From assembly GCA_947642745.1 (NCBI GenBank), contig CANRTU010000032.1, positions 1 to 53,423 of the forward strand: DNA of 53,423 bases, read 5' to 3'. The position numbers and the translations under genes were made by a program. Shown one piece after another: positions 19,744-28,247 of this stretch (position 1 is the stretch's first letter; each line of letters starts with the position of its first letter). A model generated the notes under the pieces. It had not been told where the DNA came from and made no database searches. It was given only the letters and a program-made list of their open reading frames with translations. Source of the stretch: an uncultured Eubacterium sp. Its GTDB lineage: Bacteria > Bacillota > Clostridia > Lachnospirales > Lachnospiraceae.

Positions 19744-21456
19744 ATGAAAAAGAAAGTAATCGCCTTATTACTGGCAGTTACAATGGCTTTCGGTCTTGCG
19801 GCCTGCGGAAGCGGAGACGATTCCAAAGACAATAGTTCGCAGACAACGAATGACGATGCAAATGGCAGTAATGACGGGGATACGAAAAAGGACGATGCGG
19901 GTACAAAGACCGATAATAATACCGGTGAAAAGATCCTTTCCGTTCAGATCGGACCGAATCCGGAGACCATCGATCCTGCTTTAAACAGTGCGGTGGACGG
20001 CGGTAATATGCTGCTTCACAATTTTGAGTGTCTTTTAACTGTGGACAAAGACGGCAAAATCGCACCGGGCCAGGCAGAGAAATGGGAGACAAGCAAAAAC
20101 GGCCGTACCTGGACCTTCCATTTAAGAGATGGTTTAAAATGGTCAGACGGTACAGACCTGACAGCCAAAGATTTCGAATACAGCTGGAAGAGAGTCTGTG
20201 ATCCGATGCTGGCAGCTCCGTATGTGGAAACAGTACTGAGCATGGTAGAAGGTTATGAGGAGGCTGTAGAAGGCGATCTGGATGCCCTTCAGGTAACTGC
20301 GAAGGATGATAATACACTGGTAGTTAAATTGAGCGCTCCATGTCCGTTCTTTGACAGTCTGGCAGCATTCGCAACATTAAGTCCGGTACAGAAGGCTACT
20401 GTGGAGAAAAACGGCGATGCCTGGGCAACCAGCGCAGATACTTATGTATCCAACGGACCGTTTTATATCACAGACTGGCAGCCGGGTTCCCATATTCTGA
20501 TGAGCAAAAATCCGAATTACTGGAATGCGGACGCAGTAAAACTGGATGGTATCCGTTTTAACCTGATCGAAGATGCCAATGCGGCTTACAGTGCTTACAA
20601 GACTGGTGAAGTATTAATGATCAAAGACGTTCCGACCGAAGAAATTCCTTCCCTGGAAGGCAGCGAAGAATTTTATATTGATCCAATCATTGGTACCTAC
20701 TATGTAACACTGAACTGCCAGAGAGAACCATACGATAATCCGAAGGTAAGGAAAGCATTAAGCCTTGCCATTGACCGTGAATATGTAGCTGATACCTTAA
20801 TGCAGGGCACTTATTCAGCAGCCGGCAACTTTATGGGACCGGGCTGGCAGGATACAGACGGCAGCGAATTTATGAATAATTCCAATGGCGGCCAGGCGTA
20901 TATTGACAACTCTGACTATGAAGCAAACGTTGAAGAAGCAAAGAGGCTGCTGGCAGAAGCAGGATATCCGAATGGCGAAGGTTTCCCTTCCATGACTTAC
21001 TCTACTAACGATGCGGGTTACCACAAAGTAGTTGCTGAGTATCTGCAGGAAGCCTGGGGCGAACTGGGTATTGATGTGCAGGTAGATATTGTAGAATGGG
21101 CAAGCTTTACAGTTGTACGTCGTAACGGTGATTTCGATTCCTCACGTAACGGATGGGTAGGAGATTACACAGACGCTTCCAACATGCTGGACGTACTTTA
21201 TTCTTCAAACGGAAACAACGATGGTAAATACACCAGCACAGCTTTCGACGAAGCAATGAAAATATCCAGAAAGACAACCGATCCGGAAAAACGTTCTGCG
21301 GCTCTTCATCAGGCAGAAGACGTACTGATGGAAGAAGCAGGCTGTATCCCGATCGCATATTACAATGACTTCTGGTTACAGAGCAGCAAGATTGAGGGTT
21401 CCTGGCATTCACCTACTGGTTACTGGTATTTTATGTATGCGGACATCGCAGAATAA
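19744..21456 (+). CDS. oppA: Oligopeptide-binding lipoprotein OppA
   Basis: A 570-residue extracellular solute-binding lipoprotein. The signal peptide ends in the lipobox LAAC (C21), followed by a low-complexity Ser/Asp/Asn/Lys linker to about residue 60. The SBP family 5 domain then begins (NPETIDPALNS, LTAKDFEYSWKRVCDP, NPNYWNADAVKLD, VRKALSLAIDREY, LLAEAGYPNGEGFP). It captures peptides and delivers them to OppBC. AAGGAGGAAAG precedes the ATG. Last gene of the operon; a terminator follows about 215 bases later. Confidence 0.95.
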   Translation: MKKKVIALLLAVTMAFGLAACGSGDDSKDNSSQTTNDDANGSNDGDTKKDDAGTKTDNNTGEKILSVQIGPNPETIDPALNSAVDGGNMLLHNFECLLTVDKDGKIAPGQAEKWETSKNGRTWTFHLRDGLKWSDGTDLTAKDFEYSWKRVCDPMLAAPYVETVLSMVEGYEEAVEGDLDALQVTAKDDNTLVVKLSAPCPFFDSLAAFATLSPVQKATVEKNGDAWATSADTYVSNGPFYITDWQPGSHILMSKNPNYWNADAVKLDGIRFNLIEDANAAYSAYKTGEVLMIKDVPTEEIPSLEGSEEFYIDPIIGTYYVTLNCQREPYDNPKVRKALSLAIDREYVADTLMQGTYSAAGNFMGPGWQDTDGSEFMNNSNGGQAYIDNSDYEANVEEAKRLLAEAGYPNGEGFPSMTYSTNDAGYHKVVAEYLQEAWGELGIDVQVDIVEWASFTVVRRNGDFDSSRNGWVGDYTDASNMLDVLYSSNGNNDGKYTSTAFDEAMKISRKTTDPEKRSAALHQAEDVLMEEAGCIPIAYYNDFWLQSSKIEGSWHSPTGYWYFMYADIAE

Positions 21457-21671
21457 CCGGGTAATCTGAAACGGAATGTTTCTGAATCCGTGCCAGCCAT
21501 AGCTGGCAGAACGATATGGTTTCTATTGTCTGTATGATATTATATAGAAGAAATACAATAGAAAAATAAAAATGCAACAAGAAATAACCCGGATAGATTC
21601 TGTTTGAAATGGTATGCAGAGTCTGTCCGGGACAGGTTAATTAGAAAATGATGTGATGATGGTGAAAAAAA

Positions 21672-21708
21672 GGTTTAAAACCGCTCAGACGGTTTTAAGC
21701 CTTTTTTT
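21672..21708 (+). terminator. Intrinsic terminator of the opp operon
   Basis: GGTTTAAAACCG (21672-21683), a six-base loop and CGGTTTTAAGCC (21690-21701) form a 12-bp stem followed by seven T. Confidence 0.9.
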
Positions 21709-21709
21709 C

Positions 21710-22237
21710 TATAGGAAAGATCGTCCTGTAGAGTAAAACCCTCCGGGAGGATCGCGGGGTCTGCCCCAGCGAAGCGGGGGCACAGCGTCGGAGAGGAAGA
21801 TGCTGCAGGGGCAGCCCGCCGCAGGCGGAGTATCCGGCTCTGCCGGATACTTTTTTATCATATAGGAAAAAGCGTCCTATAAGATAAAAACCCTCCGGGA
21901 GGATCGCCATGAGGCGGAAGGGAAGATGCTGCCGGGGGCAGCCCGCCGCAGGCGGGGTATCCGGCAAAGCCGGATACTTTTTTACTTTGCGGGAAAATAC
22001 GTCTGAAAAGAAGAAAAACATCTGGAAGGATTGTCTGTGACGGAAGTGAGTATACAGCCGGAGTCAGCCTGTCGCAGAAGCAGCATCCTACGCTTCCGGA
22101 TATTTTTTACTCTATGGGAAAGATCGTCTTATAAAGTAAAAAATACCGGGCGGATCGTCAAGCGGAGGAAGTGAAGATGCAGCCGGAGTCAGCCTGCCAC
22201 AGGACCAGCATCCTGCGCTGTCTGATATTTTTTACTT
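21710..22237 (+). repeat. Repeat B array, four tandem units
   Basis: Four units of about 151, 126, 126 and 125 bases start at 21710, 21861, 21987 and 22113. Each begins TATRGGAAAGATCGTC-like, continues with GGAGGATCG and GGAAGATGC, and ends in a hairpin region plus TTTTTTA. In units 1 and 2 the end is CCGCCGCAGGCGG then GTATCCGGC-loop-GCCGGATAC and six T (21830-21856 and 21957-21983), a strong terminator. Units 3 and 4 are more diverged. No gene is visible in 21457-22308. Confidence 0.8.
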
Positions 22238-22246
22238 ACTGGATAC

Positions 22247-22275
22247 TTGACATAAGTATGAAATCGGACTATAAT
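22247..22275 (+). promoter_or_regulatory. Perfect sigma-A promoter of marR-MATE
   Basis: TTGACA (22247-22252), exactly 17 bases, TATAAT (22270-22275). It starts ten bases after the last repeat B unit. Confidence 0.9.
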
Positions 22276-22292
22276 AAAATACGATTTCATAC
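22256..22292. promoter_or_regulatory. Predicted MarR operator
   Basis: Two perfect 11-base arms, GTATGAAATCG (22256-22266) and CGATTTCATAC (22282-22292), flank the -10 box with 15 bases between. Binding would block RNA polymerase, so autorepression by the adjacent MarR protein is likely. Confidence 0.75.
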
Positions 22293-22308
22293 TCAGGAGG
22301 CAGGAAAA

Positions 22309-22773
22309 ATGATAAGACAGAGAGAGGAATTAAAAAAATTCAACCATATCTATCATGAAATGGATGAAGTTTACCACAATGCGGCCCTTCAGAGGGGTCT
22401 GTCTGATAGTGCGTTTTCCATTTTGTACGCAATTTGTGAATATGGGGACGGATGCCGGCAGAAAGATATCAGCCGGATTTTCTGTCTGAGCAAGCAGACC
22501 ATACATTCTTCCATTTGTAAACTGGAGAGGGAAGGCTATCTGACGTTTCGATCCGGTAAAGGGCGCAGCAGGCATATTTATCTGACAAACGCAGGCCGGC
22601 AGCTGGTGGAAGAAAAGATCTGGCCGCTGATCCAGGCGGAAAATGAAGTATTTGATCTGATGGGCGAAGAAGAAAGCAGGGAACTGCTGCGGCTGTCGGA
22701 AAAATATATGAAACTGTTCAGGGCGAAAGTGAATGGACCGGATAGTCCTGCCGCTCATCCGGACGAAAAATGA
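22309..22773 (+). CDS. MarR-family transcriptional regulator
   Basis: A 154-residue winged-helix regulator: an N-terminal dimer helix (FNHIYHEMDEVYHN), then the helix-turn-helix KDISRIFCLSKQTIHSSICKL, the wing LTFRSGKGRSRHIYLT, and a C-terminal dimerisation helix. AGGAGGCAGGAAAA leads to the ATG at 22309; an upstream in-frame ATG at 22171 would put repeat B and the promoter inside the gene. It very probably represses itself and the downstream MATE pump and is released by a toxic ligand, as in MepR/MepA. Confidence 0.9.
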   Translation: MIRQREELKKFNHIYHEMDEVYHNAALQRGLSDSAFSILYAICEYGDGCRQKDISRIFCLSKQTIHSSICKLEREGYLTFRSGKGRSRHIYLTNAGRQLVEEKIWPLIQAENEVFDLMGEEESRELLRLSEKYMKLFRAKVNGPDSPAAHPDEK

Positions 22774-22831
22774 AAATGACCATTTATTTAATGCTATATT
22801 CTGATTCAGTACAGTATACAGGGAGGGGCAT

Positions 22832-24163
22832 ATGAGGATTCAGATTTCAGATCACTTTGATTATAAAAAATTAATCCGGTTTACATTTCCGACGATTGTT
22901 ATGATGATCTTTACCTCGCTTTATGGCGTGGTGGACGGAATTTTTGTATCTAATGTGCTGGGCAGCGGTCCCTTTGCGGCGGTTAATCTGATTATGCCGG
23001 TGGCGATGATTATGGGATCTGTAGGATTTATGGCCGGAACCGGCGGCAGCGCCCTGGTATCAAAGACGCTGGGGGAAGGAAAGCGTAAAAAGGCAAATGA
23101 AGATTTTTCCAGTCTGATTTATTTTCTGATTCTGGCCGGAGTGGCGATGACAGTTTCAGGGCTTGTTTTTCTGCGAAAGATAGCCTGGCTGACAGGCGCC
23201 CGGGGAGAAATTCTGGAAGACTGCGTAGTTTATGGCAGAATACTTGTGCTTGCGCTGATTCCTTTTTTACTGCAGAATGCGTTTCAGAGCTTTCTGGTTG
23301 TGGCGGAGCGGCCCAAAATGGGACTGCTGATTTCCATTGCGGCCGGTATGACAAATATGGCGCTGGATTTTTTATTTATATACATATTGCGGGGCGGCAT
23401 AGCCGGTGCGGCGGCGGCCACAGCGCTCAGCCAGGTAGTGGGCGGCGTGATCCCTCTTGTATATTTTATCCGTAAAAATAACAGTCCGCTGCGGCTTGTA
23501 TGGACAAAACCGGATTTTATGGCGATTGCCCGAAGCTGTGGCAACGGGTCTTCAGAAATGCTTACCAATCTGTCCATTTCACTGGTCAATATACTGTATA
23601 ATAAGCAGCTGATGAAACTGGCAGGGGCAGACGGGGTAGTGGCTTACGGCATTATTATGTATGTGTCCTTTATTTTCTCTGGTACATATATCGGGTATTC
23701 CACAGGCTGCGGACCGGTGATCAGCTATCATTATGGTGCGGGCAGCTGGCAGGAGTTAAAAAGCCTGTATGAAAAGAGTCTGATACTCCTGCTGGCAGCG
23801 GCGCTTATTATGACAGGGATTGCGGAAGCGCTTTCCGGGCTGATGGCTGGTGTGTTTGTCTCTTACGATAAACAGCTGCTGGCGATGACTACAAACGCCA
23901 TCCGCCTGTATTCCCTTTCCTATCTGCTGAGCGGATTTAATATTTTTGGATCGGCGTTTTTTACAGCGCTGAATAATGGAATGGTATCAGCCGCAATTTC
24001 TTTTTTCCGCACGCTGTTCTTCCAGGTAGTCATGATTCTGGCGCTGCCTTTGGTGATGGGCCTGAATGGAATCTGGCTGTCCATGACCGCAGCGGAAATA
24101 CCTGCGCTGGCAGTCACGGTAGTCTGCCTGTATAAAAACCGGAAGAAATACCATTATGTGTAA
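22832..24163 (+). CDS. MATE-family multidrug efflux transporter
   Basis: A 443-residue membrane protein with about twelve hydrophobic segments in two similar halves. Typical features are FPTIVMMIFTSLYGVVDGIFVSNVLG at the N-terminus and GSGPFAAVNLIMPV, with the second-half equivalent GYSTGCGPVISYHYGAG. These place it among MepA-like exporters driven by sodium or protons. GGGAGGGG precedes the ATG. It lies 58 bases after marR with no terminator between, so the two are probably co-transcribed. Confidence 0.92.
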   Translation: MRIQISDHFDYKKLIRFTFPTIVMMIFTSLYGVVDGIFVSNVLGSGPFAAVNLIMPVAMIMGSVGFMAGTGGSALVSKTLGEGKRKKANEDFSSLIYFLILAGVAMTVSGLVFLRKIAWLTGARGEILEDCVVYGRILVLALIPFLLQNAFQSFLVVAERPKMGLLISIAAGMTNMALDFLFIYILRGGIAGAAAATALSQVVGGVIPLVYFIRKNNSPLRLVWTKPDFMAIARSCGNGSSEMLTNLSISLVNILYNKQLMKLAGADGVVAYGIIMYVSFIFSGTYIGYSTGCGPVISYHYGAGSWQELKSLYEKSLILLLAAALIMTGIAEALSGLMAGVFVSYDKQLLAMTTNAIRLYSLSYLLSGFNIFGSAFFTALNNGMVSAAISFFRTLFFQVVMILALPLVMGLNGIWLSMTAAEIPALAVTVVCLYKNRKKYHYV

Positions 24164-24192
24164 AATGGGAACCGTACGGACAGCTGCGATGG

Positions 24193-24258
24193 ATGTATAT
24201 TTCCCGGACGCCGGGGAAAGGCGGCCGGTTCCCCGGCTGTATCCGGTGGAATATACAT
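24193..24258 (+). other. Large stable hairpin after the MATE gene
   Basis: ATGTATATT pairs with AATATACAT, and inside it GCCGGGGAA pairs with TTCCCCGGC, with further CCGGA/TCCGG pairing. It would fold to a hairpin of about 65 bases, but no T-run follows. It may act as a terminator with another release mode, or as a decayed mobile element end. Confidence 0.5.
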
Positions 24259-24342
24259 GCCCGCCACTGCTTTTCCTGCGGGATCCGTACAGGTGCGTGC
24301 GGCGGATTGTGAAAAATACTTCCTGACTTTTATATCCGGTAC

Positions 24343-24527
24343 CTGGAGCGTGTTTGAAAAATCATTTCCAGCATCTGCACTCCCCACTTTGTACCCTGAA
24401 GGGCATGATACGGATTATTATACCCAGATTCAGGAGGTGTAGCCAGCTATATCATGCCCTTTGGGGTACGATGTATCATACCTTTAGGATACATATGCCA
24501 GAAAGCATTTTTTCAAATACGCTCCAG
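24343..24527 (+). repeat. Repeat A copy 4, with both ends
   Basis: CTGGAGCGTGTTTGAAAAAT at the left and the inverted AAATACGCTCCAG at the right border 185 bases that contain CTTTGTACCCTGAAGGGCATG and ATCATGCCCTTTGGGGTAC in inverted orientation. This copy shows the ends extending to CTGGAGCG. No gene is seen in 24164-24966. Confidence 0.85.
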
Positions 24528-24830
24528 GGATCTGCTGTTATCAGAATCCGGCGGCGGTTCCCGCAGTATTTCCGCATGAATGGAGAACCGGAATTCCCTG
24601 TAATTTTTCTGAAAACCATCACCGGATATTTTCTGATATTCATATCCGCTGCCTGCGGTCTGCCGTGGTCAGTATTAAGGGGCGCTTACTGTGGCGTTCC
24701 GGTATTCCTTATTCGTTCTTCTGGCCTGATCAGTTTCCATTTCATTATGTCATTTAAGTGCCAGATACGAAATGATCCCCTGGGGGACTGGTGTCTGGTT
24801 TCTTTGTGGAGGGATCTTATGCAAAGTGTC

Positions 24831-24858
24831 CGCAAAGCATTTCTAAAACACTCTCTAG
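24831..24858 (+). repeat. Solo right end of repeat A
   Basis: CAAAGCATTTCTAAAACACTC matches the right end of the family with a few changes. No clear left end is seen. It stops about ten bases before the -35 box of the spoIIG-type promoter. Confidence 0.5.
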
Positions 24859-24867
24859 TTTTTAAAG

Positions 24868-24902
24868 TTTGACAAATTTTATTCCCTGCTTTTGAATAGA
24901 AT
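24868..24902 (+). promoter_or_regulatory. spoIIG-type promoter with a Spo0A box
   Basis: TTTGACAAA (24868-24876) is a perfect reverse-complement Spo0A box and contains the -35 TTGACA. The -10 TAGAAT (24897-24902) is 22 bases downstream. In Bacillus subtilis the spoIIG promoter likewise has a 22-base spacer and a Spo0A box at -35, so activation by phosphorylated Spo0A is a strong inference. Confidence 0.75.
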
Positions 24903-24966
24903 AGAACAGATGAGTATCCGTACGCACATATGACAAAGGGGTACACATACAAGGGCTGAAAGGGAG

Positions 24967-25788
24967 GTGGGACGTATTTATGAAGTGTACATAGATGTGC
25001 TGGCAGTCAATAATTTTTTTGCGGATTTTGCGGCCCTGGCAGCGGTAAATTATTTTATGCGCAGAGGTGTGCGGGTATACCGGATTCTTTCTGGCGCCCT
25101 GTGTGCGGCCTGCGGAAACTGTCTGGCGTTTGTGATCTGCCAGGATATGGGGGCTTATCTGCTGGTGGTGCATTTTCTGTTAAACCCGCTGGCGTTATAT
25201 ATATGCTTTCAGGAAAAAAGCCGGACTGATTTTCTGGCGGATCTGGGCATCAGTTACTGTGCGTTTCTGCTGCTGGGCGGCGTCATGGAATGGCTTTATG
25301 CAGACGGAAGAGGTATCTTTTCTTATGGAACTGCTGCCGTAACGGCCGTGTTACTGCTGCTGGCTGCACTGTGGTGGAGCCGGCGCTGTCTGAAAAAACG
25401 CAGCCGTTATCTTACACTGCGTATCTGCCAGCATGGCGTGGCGGTCCGTGTGCAGGCCCTTTCGGACAGCGGCAATCTGCTGACAGACCCGTATACGGGA
25501 AAACCGGTGAGTATGCTCGACCGGGTCGTCTACGAAAAAAACTACGGGGCCCCGCAGCCGGTGCGGCTGATTCCTTACGAATCACTGGGCTGCAGGCACG
25601 GGCTGCTGGAGGCTGTTACAATCGAGAAAATGAGCTTTGCGTATGGAAATCGTGAAATGACCGTTCATCAGGCAGTGATCGGACTGACGGACCATGCGTT
25701 ATTTGAAAAGAAACCATACCAGATGATTATCAATCCACAGGAACTTTCAGATGAAAAACCAGAAAATCCAACAGGAGGCGAAATATGA
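24967..25788 (+). CDS. spoIIGA: Sigma-E processing peptidase SpoIIGA
   Basis: A 273-residue protein. The N-terminal half has five or so membrane helices ([17 protein letters not shown] onward) and the C-terminal half an aspartic-protease domain with the catalytic DSG in [18 protein letters not shown]. In sporulation it cleaves pro-sigma-E in the mother cell after a forespore signal. The start is uncertain: GTG 24967 overlaps the AGGGAGG site, while the rare start ATT at 24976 is eight bases after it and would give a family-like MYEVYIDVL. The end overlaps sigE by four bases (ATGA). Confidence 0.88.
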   Translation: MGRIYEVYIDVLAVNNFFADFAALAAVNYFMRRGVRVYRILSGALCAACGNCLAFVICQDMGAYLLVVHFLLNPLALYICFQEKSRTDFLADLGISYCAFLLLGGVMEWLYADGRGIFSYGTAAVTAVLLLLAALWWSRRCLKKRSRYLTLRICQHGVAVRVQALSDSGNLLTDPYTGKPVSMLDRVVYEKNYGAPQPVRLIPYESLGCRHGLLEAVTIEKMSFAYGNREMTVHQAVIGLTDHALFEKKPYQMIINPQELSDEKPENPTGGEI

Positions 25789-26519
25789 AAATCACAGACA
25801 ATATTTTACGGAGGATGATCGGAACTTTTCATCATATGCTAAAACCGCAGGAGCAGGAAGTATGGTATATCGGTGGCGCCGACGTGCTTCCCACTCCCCT
25901 GGAGGCGGAGCAGGAAAACGCCTGTATTGAAAAGCTTTCAGGCAGCGACGCAGAAGCGCAGGAGGCAAAGAGCCTTCTGATCGAACACAATCTGCGCCTG
26001 GTCGTATACATAGCAAAAAAATTTGATAATACCGGCGTAGGAGTGGAAGATCTGATTTCCATCGGTACCATCGGGCTGATTAAAGCAATCAATACATTTA
26101 ATCCTTCCAAAAATATCAAACTGGCAACCTATGCGTCCCGCTGTATTGAAAATGAGATTCTGATGCACCTGCGCAGGACGAGTAAAACGAAGCTGGAAGT
26201 GTCCATTGACGAACCGCTTAACGTGGACTGGGATGGGAACGAACTGCTGCTGTCAGATATTTTGGGGACTGAGGAGGATATTATTTCCAAAGACATGGAA
26301 TCCGAAGTGGAAAAAAACCTGCTGCGCAATGCAGTGGACCGCCTTTCGGGCAGGGAGCGCAAAATCGTGGAGCTGCGGTTTGGATACAATACGCCGGACG
26401 GCAGTGAGATGACACAGAAAGAGGTGGCGGATTTACTTGGTATTTCCCAGTCGTATATTTCCAGACTGGAAAAAAAGATTATGAAACGACTGAAAAAAGA
26501 GATTGTGCGGTTTGAATAA
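25785..26519 (+). CDS. sigE: Sporulation sigma factor SigE (pro-sigma-E)
   Basis: A 244-residue sigma-70 protein. A pro-sequence of about 25 residues ends at the [14 protein letters not shown] segment, which matches the pro-sigma-E cleavage region. Region 2 ([50 protein letters not shown]) and region 4 ([21 protein letters not shown]) are complete. It directs early mother-cell transcription after cleavage by the SpoIIGA protein encoded just upstream. Sharing the spoIIG-type promoter, it should be switched on by Spo0A. Confidence 0.95.
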   Translation: MKITDNILRRMIGTFHHMLKPQEQEVWYIGGADVLPTPLEAEQENACIEKLSGSDAEAQEAKSLLIEHNLRLVVYIAKKFDNTGVGVEDLISIGTIGLIKAINTFNPSKNIKLATYASRCIENEILMHLRRTSKTKLEVSIDEPLNVDWDGNELLLSDILGTEEDIISKDMESEVEKNLLRNAVDRLSGRERKIVELRFGYNTPDGSEMTQKEVADLLGISQSYISRLEKKIMKRLKKEIVRFE

Positions 26520-26595
26520 AACGCTGTTTTCCCACCGCCAGAACGAAGCTGTAGTGTGCGGATGTGGATGTAACTGCGGCGGTTTATCAGCTATC

Positions 26596-26624
26596 CTGGC
26601 GGATCACGGTATGTGGTCCGCCAG
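26596..26624. terminator. Hairpin between convergent sigE and sigG
   Basis: CTGGCGGATCAC and GTGGTCCGCCAG form a 12-bp stem (one mismatch) around five bases, placed between the two convergent genes. No long T-run follows on either strand, so it is a possible bidirectional terminator only. Confidence 0.5.
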
Positions 26625-26659
26625 GCGCCGTTTTGCCATCCGCTCTCCGGCAGTATCAG

Positions 26660-27442
26660 TCAGGTCAGCGACAGATAATTCTGCATACTTTTTAATGCGG
26701 ATTTTTCCAGGCGGGATACCTGTGCCTGGGAGATATGAATTTCCTCAGCAACTTCCATCTGGGTTTTTCCTTCGAAAAACCGGAGTCTGATAATATAATT
26801 TTCCCTGTCGTTTAACCGTTTCATTGCGTCGGAAAGGGAAAGGGACTCGATCCATTTGGATTCTTTATTTTTTTTATCGGATATCTGATCCATTACATAT
26901 AGTGTGTCGCCGCCGTCTGTATATACTGGTTCATACAGGCTGACCGGCGTCTGTATGGCGTCCAGGGCAAAAACGATTTCTGCTTTTGTAAGGCCTGCTT
27001 CTTTTGCGATTTCTTCCAGGGTAGGTTCCTGGTTGGTAGTTTTAGTAAGTATTTCTTTTGCGTGAATTGCCTTGTAGGCGTTATCCCGCAGGGAGCGGGA
27101 GACCCGGATGCTGTTGTTATCCCGCAGATAGCGCCGGACTTCTCCGATGATCATCGGTACGGCGTAGGTGCTGAATTTAACTCCCATGGTAGGGTCAAAA
27201 TTATCTATGGATTTAATTAAACCGATACAGCCGATCTGAAACAGGTCGTCCACATTTTCCTGATGATTGGAAAAACGCTTGATGACACTTAAAACCAGGC
27301 GAAGGTTGCCGTTGATATACTGTTCCCTGGCATCCTGGTCACCGGCTTTGATTCTTTTAAATAACGCTTCTTTTTCTGATTCTTTTAATATGGGCAGCTT
27401 CGAAGTATTTACGCCGCAGATTTCAACTTTATAGACAGCCAT
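26660..27442 (-). CDS. sigG: Sporulation sigma factor SigG
   Basis: A 260-residue sigma factor, read on the minus strand. The N-terminal YKVEICGVNTSKLP is diagnostic for sigma-G. Regions 2 (NLRLVLSVIKRF, LFQIGCIGLIKSIDNFD, KFSTYAVPMIIGEVRRYLRD), 3 and 4 (EVAEEIHISQAQVSRLEKSAL) are intact. It directs late forespore gene expression. The ATG at 27442 has GGAGG seven bases before it; longer readings add non-homologous sequence. In Bacillus and many clostridia sigG lies directly after sigE on the same strand, but here it is convergent. Confidence 0.95.
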   Translation of the reverse strand: MAVYKVEICGVNTSKLPILKESEKEALFKRIKAGDQDAREQYINGNLRLVLSVIKRFSNHQENVDDLFQIGCIGLIKSIDNFDPTMGVKFSTYAVPMIIGEVRRYLRDNNSIRVSRSLRDNAYKAIHAKEILTKTTNQEPTLEEIAKEAGLTKAEIVFALDAIQTPVSLYEPVYTDGGDTLYVMDQISDKKNKESKWIESLSLSDAMKRLNDRENYIIRLRFFEGKTQMEVAEEIHISQAQVSRLEKSALKSMQNYLSLT

Positions 27443-27455
27443 AGTTAACCTCCGG

Positions 27456-27475
27456 ATTCTTGATAATACAAGAAT
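27456..27475. promoter_or_regulatory. Inverted repeat just upstream of sigG
   Basis: ATTCTTG (27456-27462) and CAAGAAT (27469-27475) are perfect seven-base arms, located a few bases before the sigG ribosome binding site. It could be an operator or an mRNA hairpin. The rest of 27443-27772 holds no gene that I recognise. Confidence 0.35.
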
Positions 27476-27772
27476 GCTCCAAATTAGAAAAAATATACAT
27501 GACGCAGAAAAATGCCGGAGGAAGATCGATGGATGCAGGCACTGATTTGTTAAGAAATAAAGATACAAAACCGATATAATTAGTGGAAGTATAAACCGGC
27601 ACAGGCAGTCACTCACAGATCTTTCATACAGGTCTGGCAAAGACTGGCAACCATGGCGGCCGGGGCATTTTCCGGAGAAAAAGGGACAGCGGGTCTGCTG
27701 GAAATAAGTTGTATGGGTTATGGCTGACAGTCCGGGATACGGATACCAGCTGAAAGCAGGGAGGCGTTTAAT

Positions 27773-28021
27773 ATGGAAGAAGTATCACTGACATATACAG
27801 GAATTATGAAACAGGGCAATGAGCGGGTGGTAAAAGTAAGATTTACGAGAAACAATGAAAAGGATTATGCGGAAGGGACGATACCCGGGGGGAAAATAGA
27901 AAAGTCTTCTGGATTTTCGGATAAGGAAGTGGCTTCCCTTAGTTTTTATCTCAGGGCAAATGAGAAGGAGTTATACCAGAAGGCAAAGGAAATCACTGGA
28001 TTCCGTGGATTTTTACGGTAA
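27773..28021 (+). CDS. Small conserved-looking protein of unknown function
   Basis: An 82-residue soluble protein (start EEVSLTYTGIMKQGNERVVKV, end ITGFRGFLR) with a good GGGAGG site before the ATG. The central part AEGTIPGGKIEKSSGF and the helix VASLSFYLRANEKELYQKAKEI look like a real folded domain, but I recognise no family. It is divergent from sigG and upstream of a two-component system, with no clear link to either. Confidence 0.6.
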   Translation: MEEVSLTYTGIMKQGNERVVKVRFTRNNEKDYAEGTIPGGKIEKSSGFSDKEVASLSFYLRANEKELYQKAKEITGFRGFLR

Positions 28022-28132
28022 ATGGATACGGGGAAATGACGGACAAATATCAGAAAATAGAAAAAATCACCAGGTTTTCTACGGCAATAGGATTCTGAAC
28101 ACACAGGATATAGTCTGTCAGAAGCATATGGT

Positions 28133-28165
28133 TTAAAATCTTAAATAAATCTTAATATTTTAAAT
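28133..28165 (+). promoter_or_regulatory. Direct TTAAAT-like repeats, likely regulator site
   Basis: TTAAAA, TTAAAT, TTAATA and TTAAAT begin at 28133, 28141, 28152 and 28160, ending just before the -35 box. OmpR-family regulators often bind AT-rich direct repeats of about 11 bases at this position, so autoregulation by the next gene is plausible. Confidence 0.45.
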
Positions 28166-28167
28166 AG

Positions 28168-28196
28168 TTGGAACTTCATAAATTATCCGTTACAAT
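28168..28196 (+). promoter_or_regulatory. Predicted promoter of the VanR-like two-component operon
   Basis: TTGGAA (28168-28173), 17 bases, TACAAT (28191-28196). It leaves a leader of about 150 bases that contains repeat C. Confidence 0.6.
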
Positions 28197-28247
28197 GTAG
28201 ATGTGATTGATCATGATACAGGTGACGGATTTTTTTTGGTCAATTTA

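Noticed and set aside
21710..22237. CRISPR array
   Set aside because: The repeated units are ~126 bases without short identical repeats and unique spacers, and no cas genes are present.
22171..22308. Upstream extension of marR
   Set aside because: It would place repeat B, the promoter and the operator inside the gene; the ATG at 22309 has a proper site.
24354..24872. Long frame across repeat A copy 4
   Set aside because: It runs through repeat sequence and intergenic DNA with no ribosome site and no protein-like pattern.
26520..26659. Small gene between sigE and sigG
   Set aside because: The region is short, has a hairpin, and its open frames overlap the sigG end in the wrong strand.
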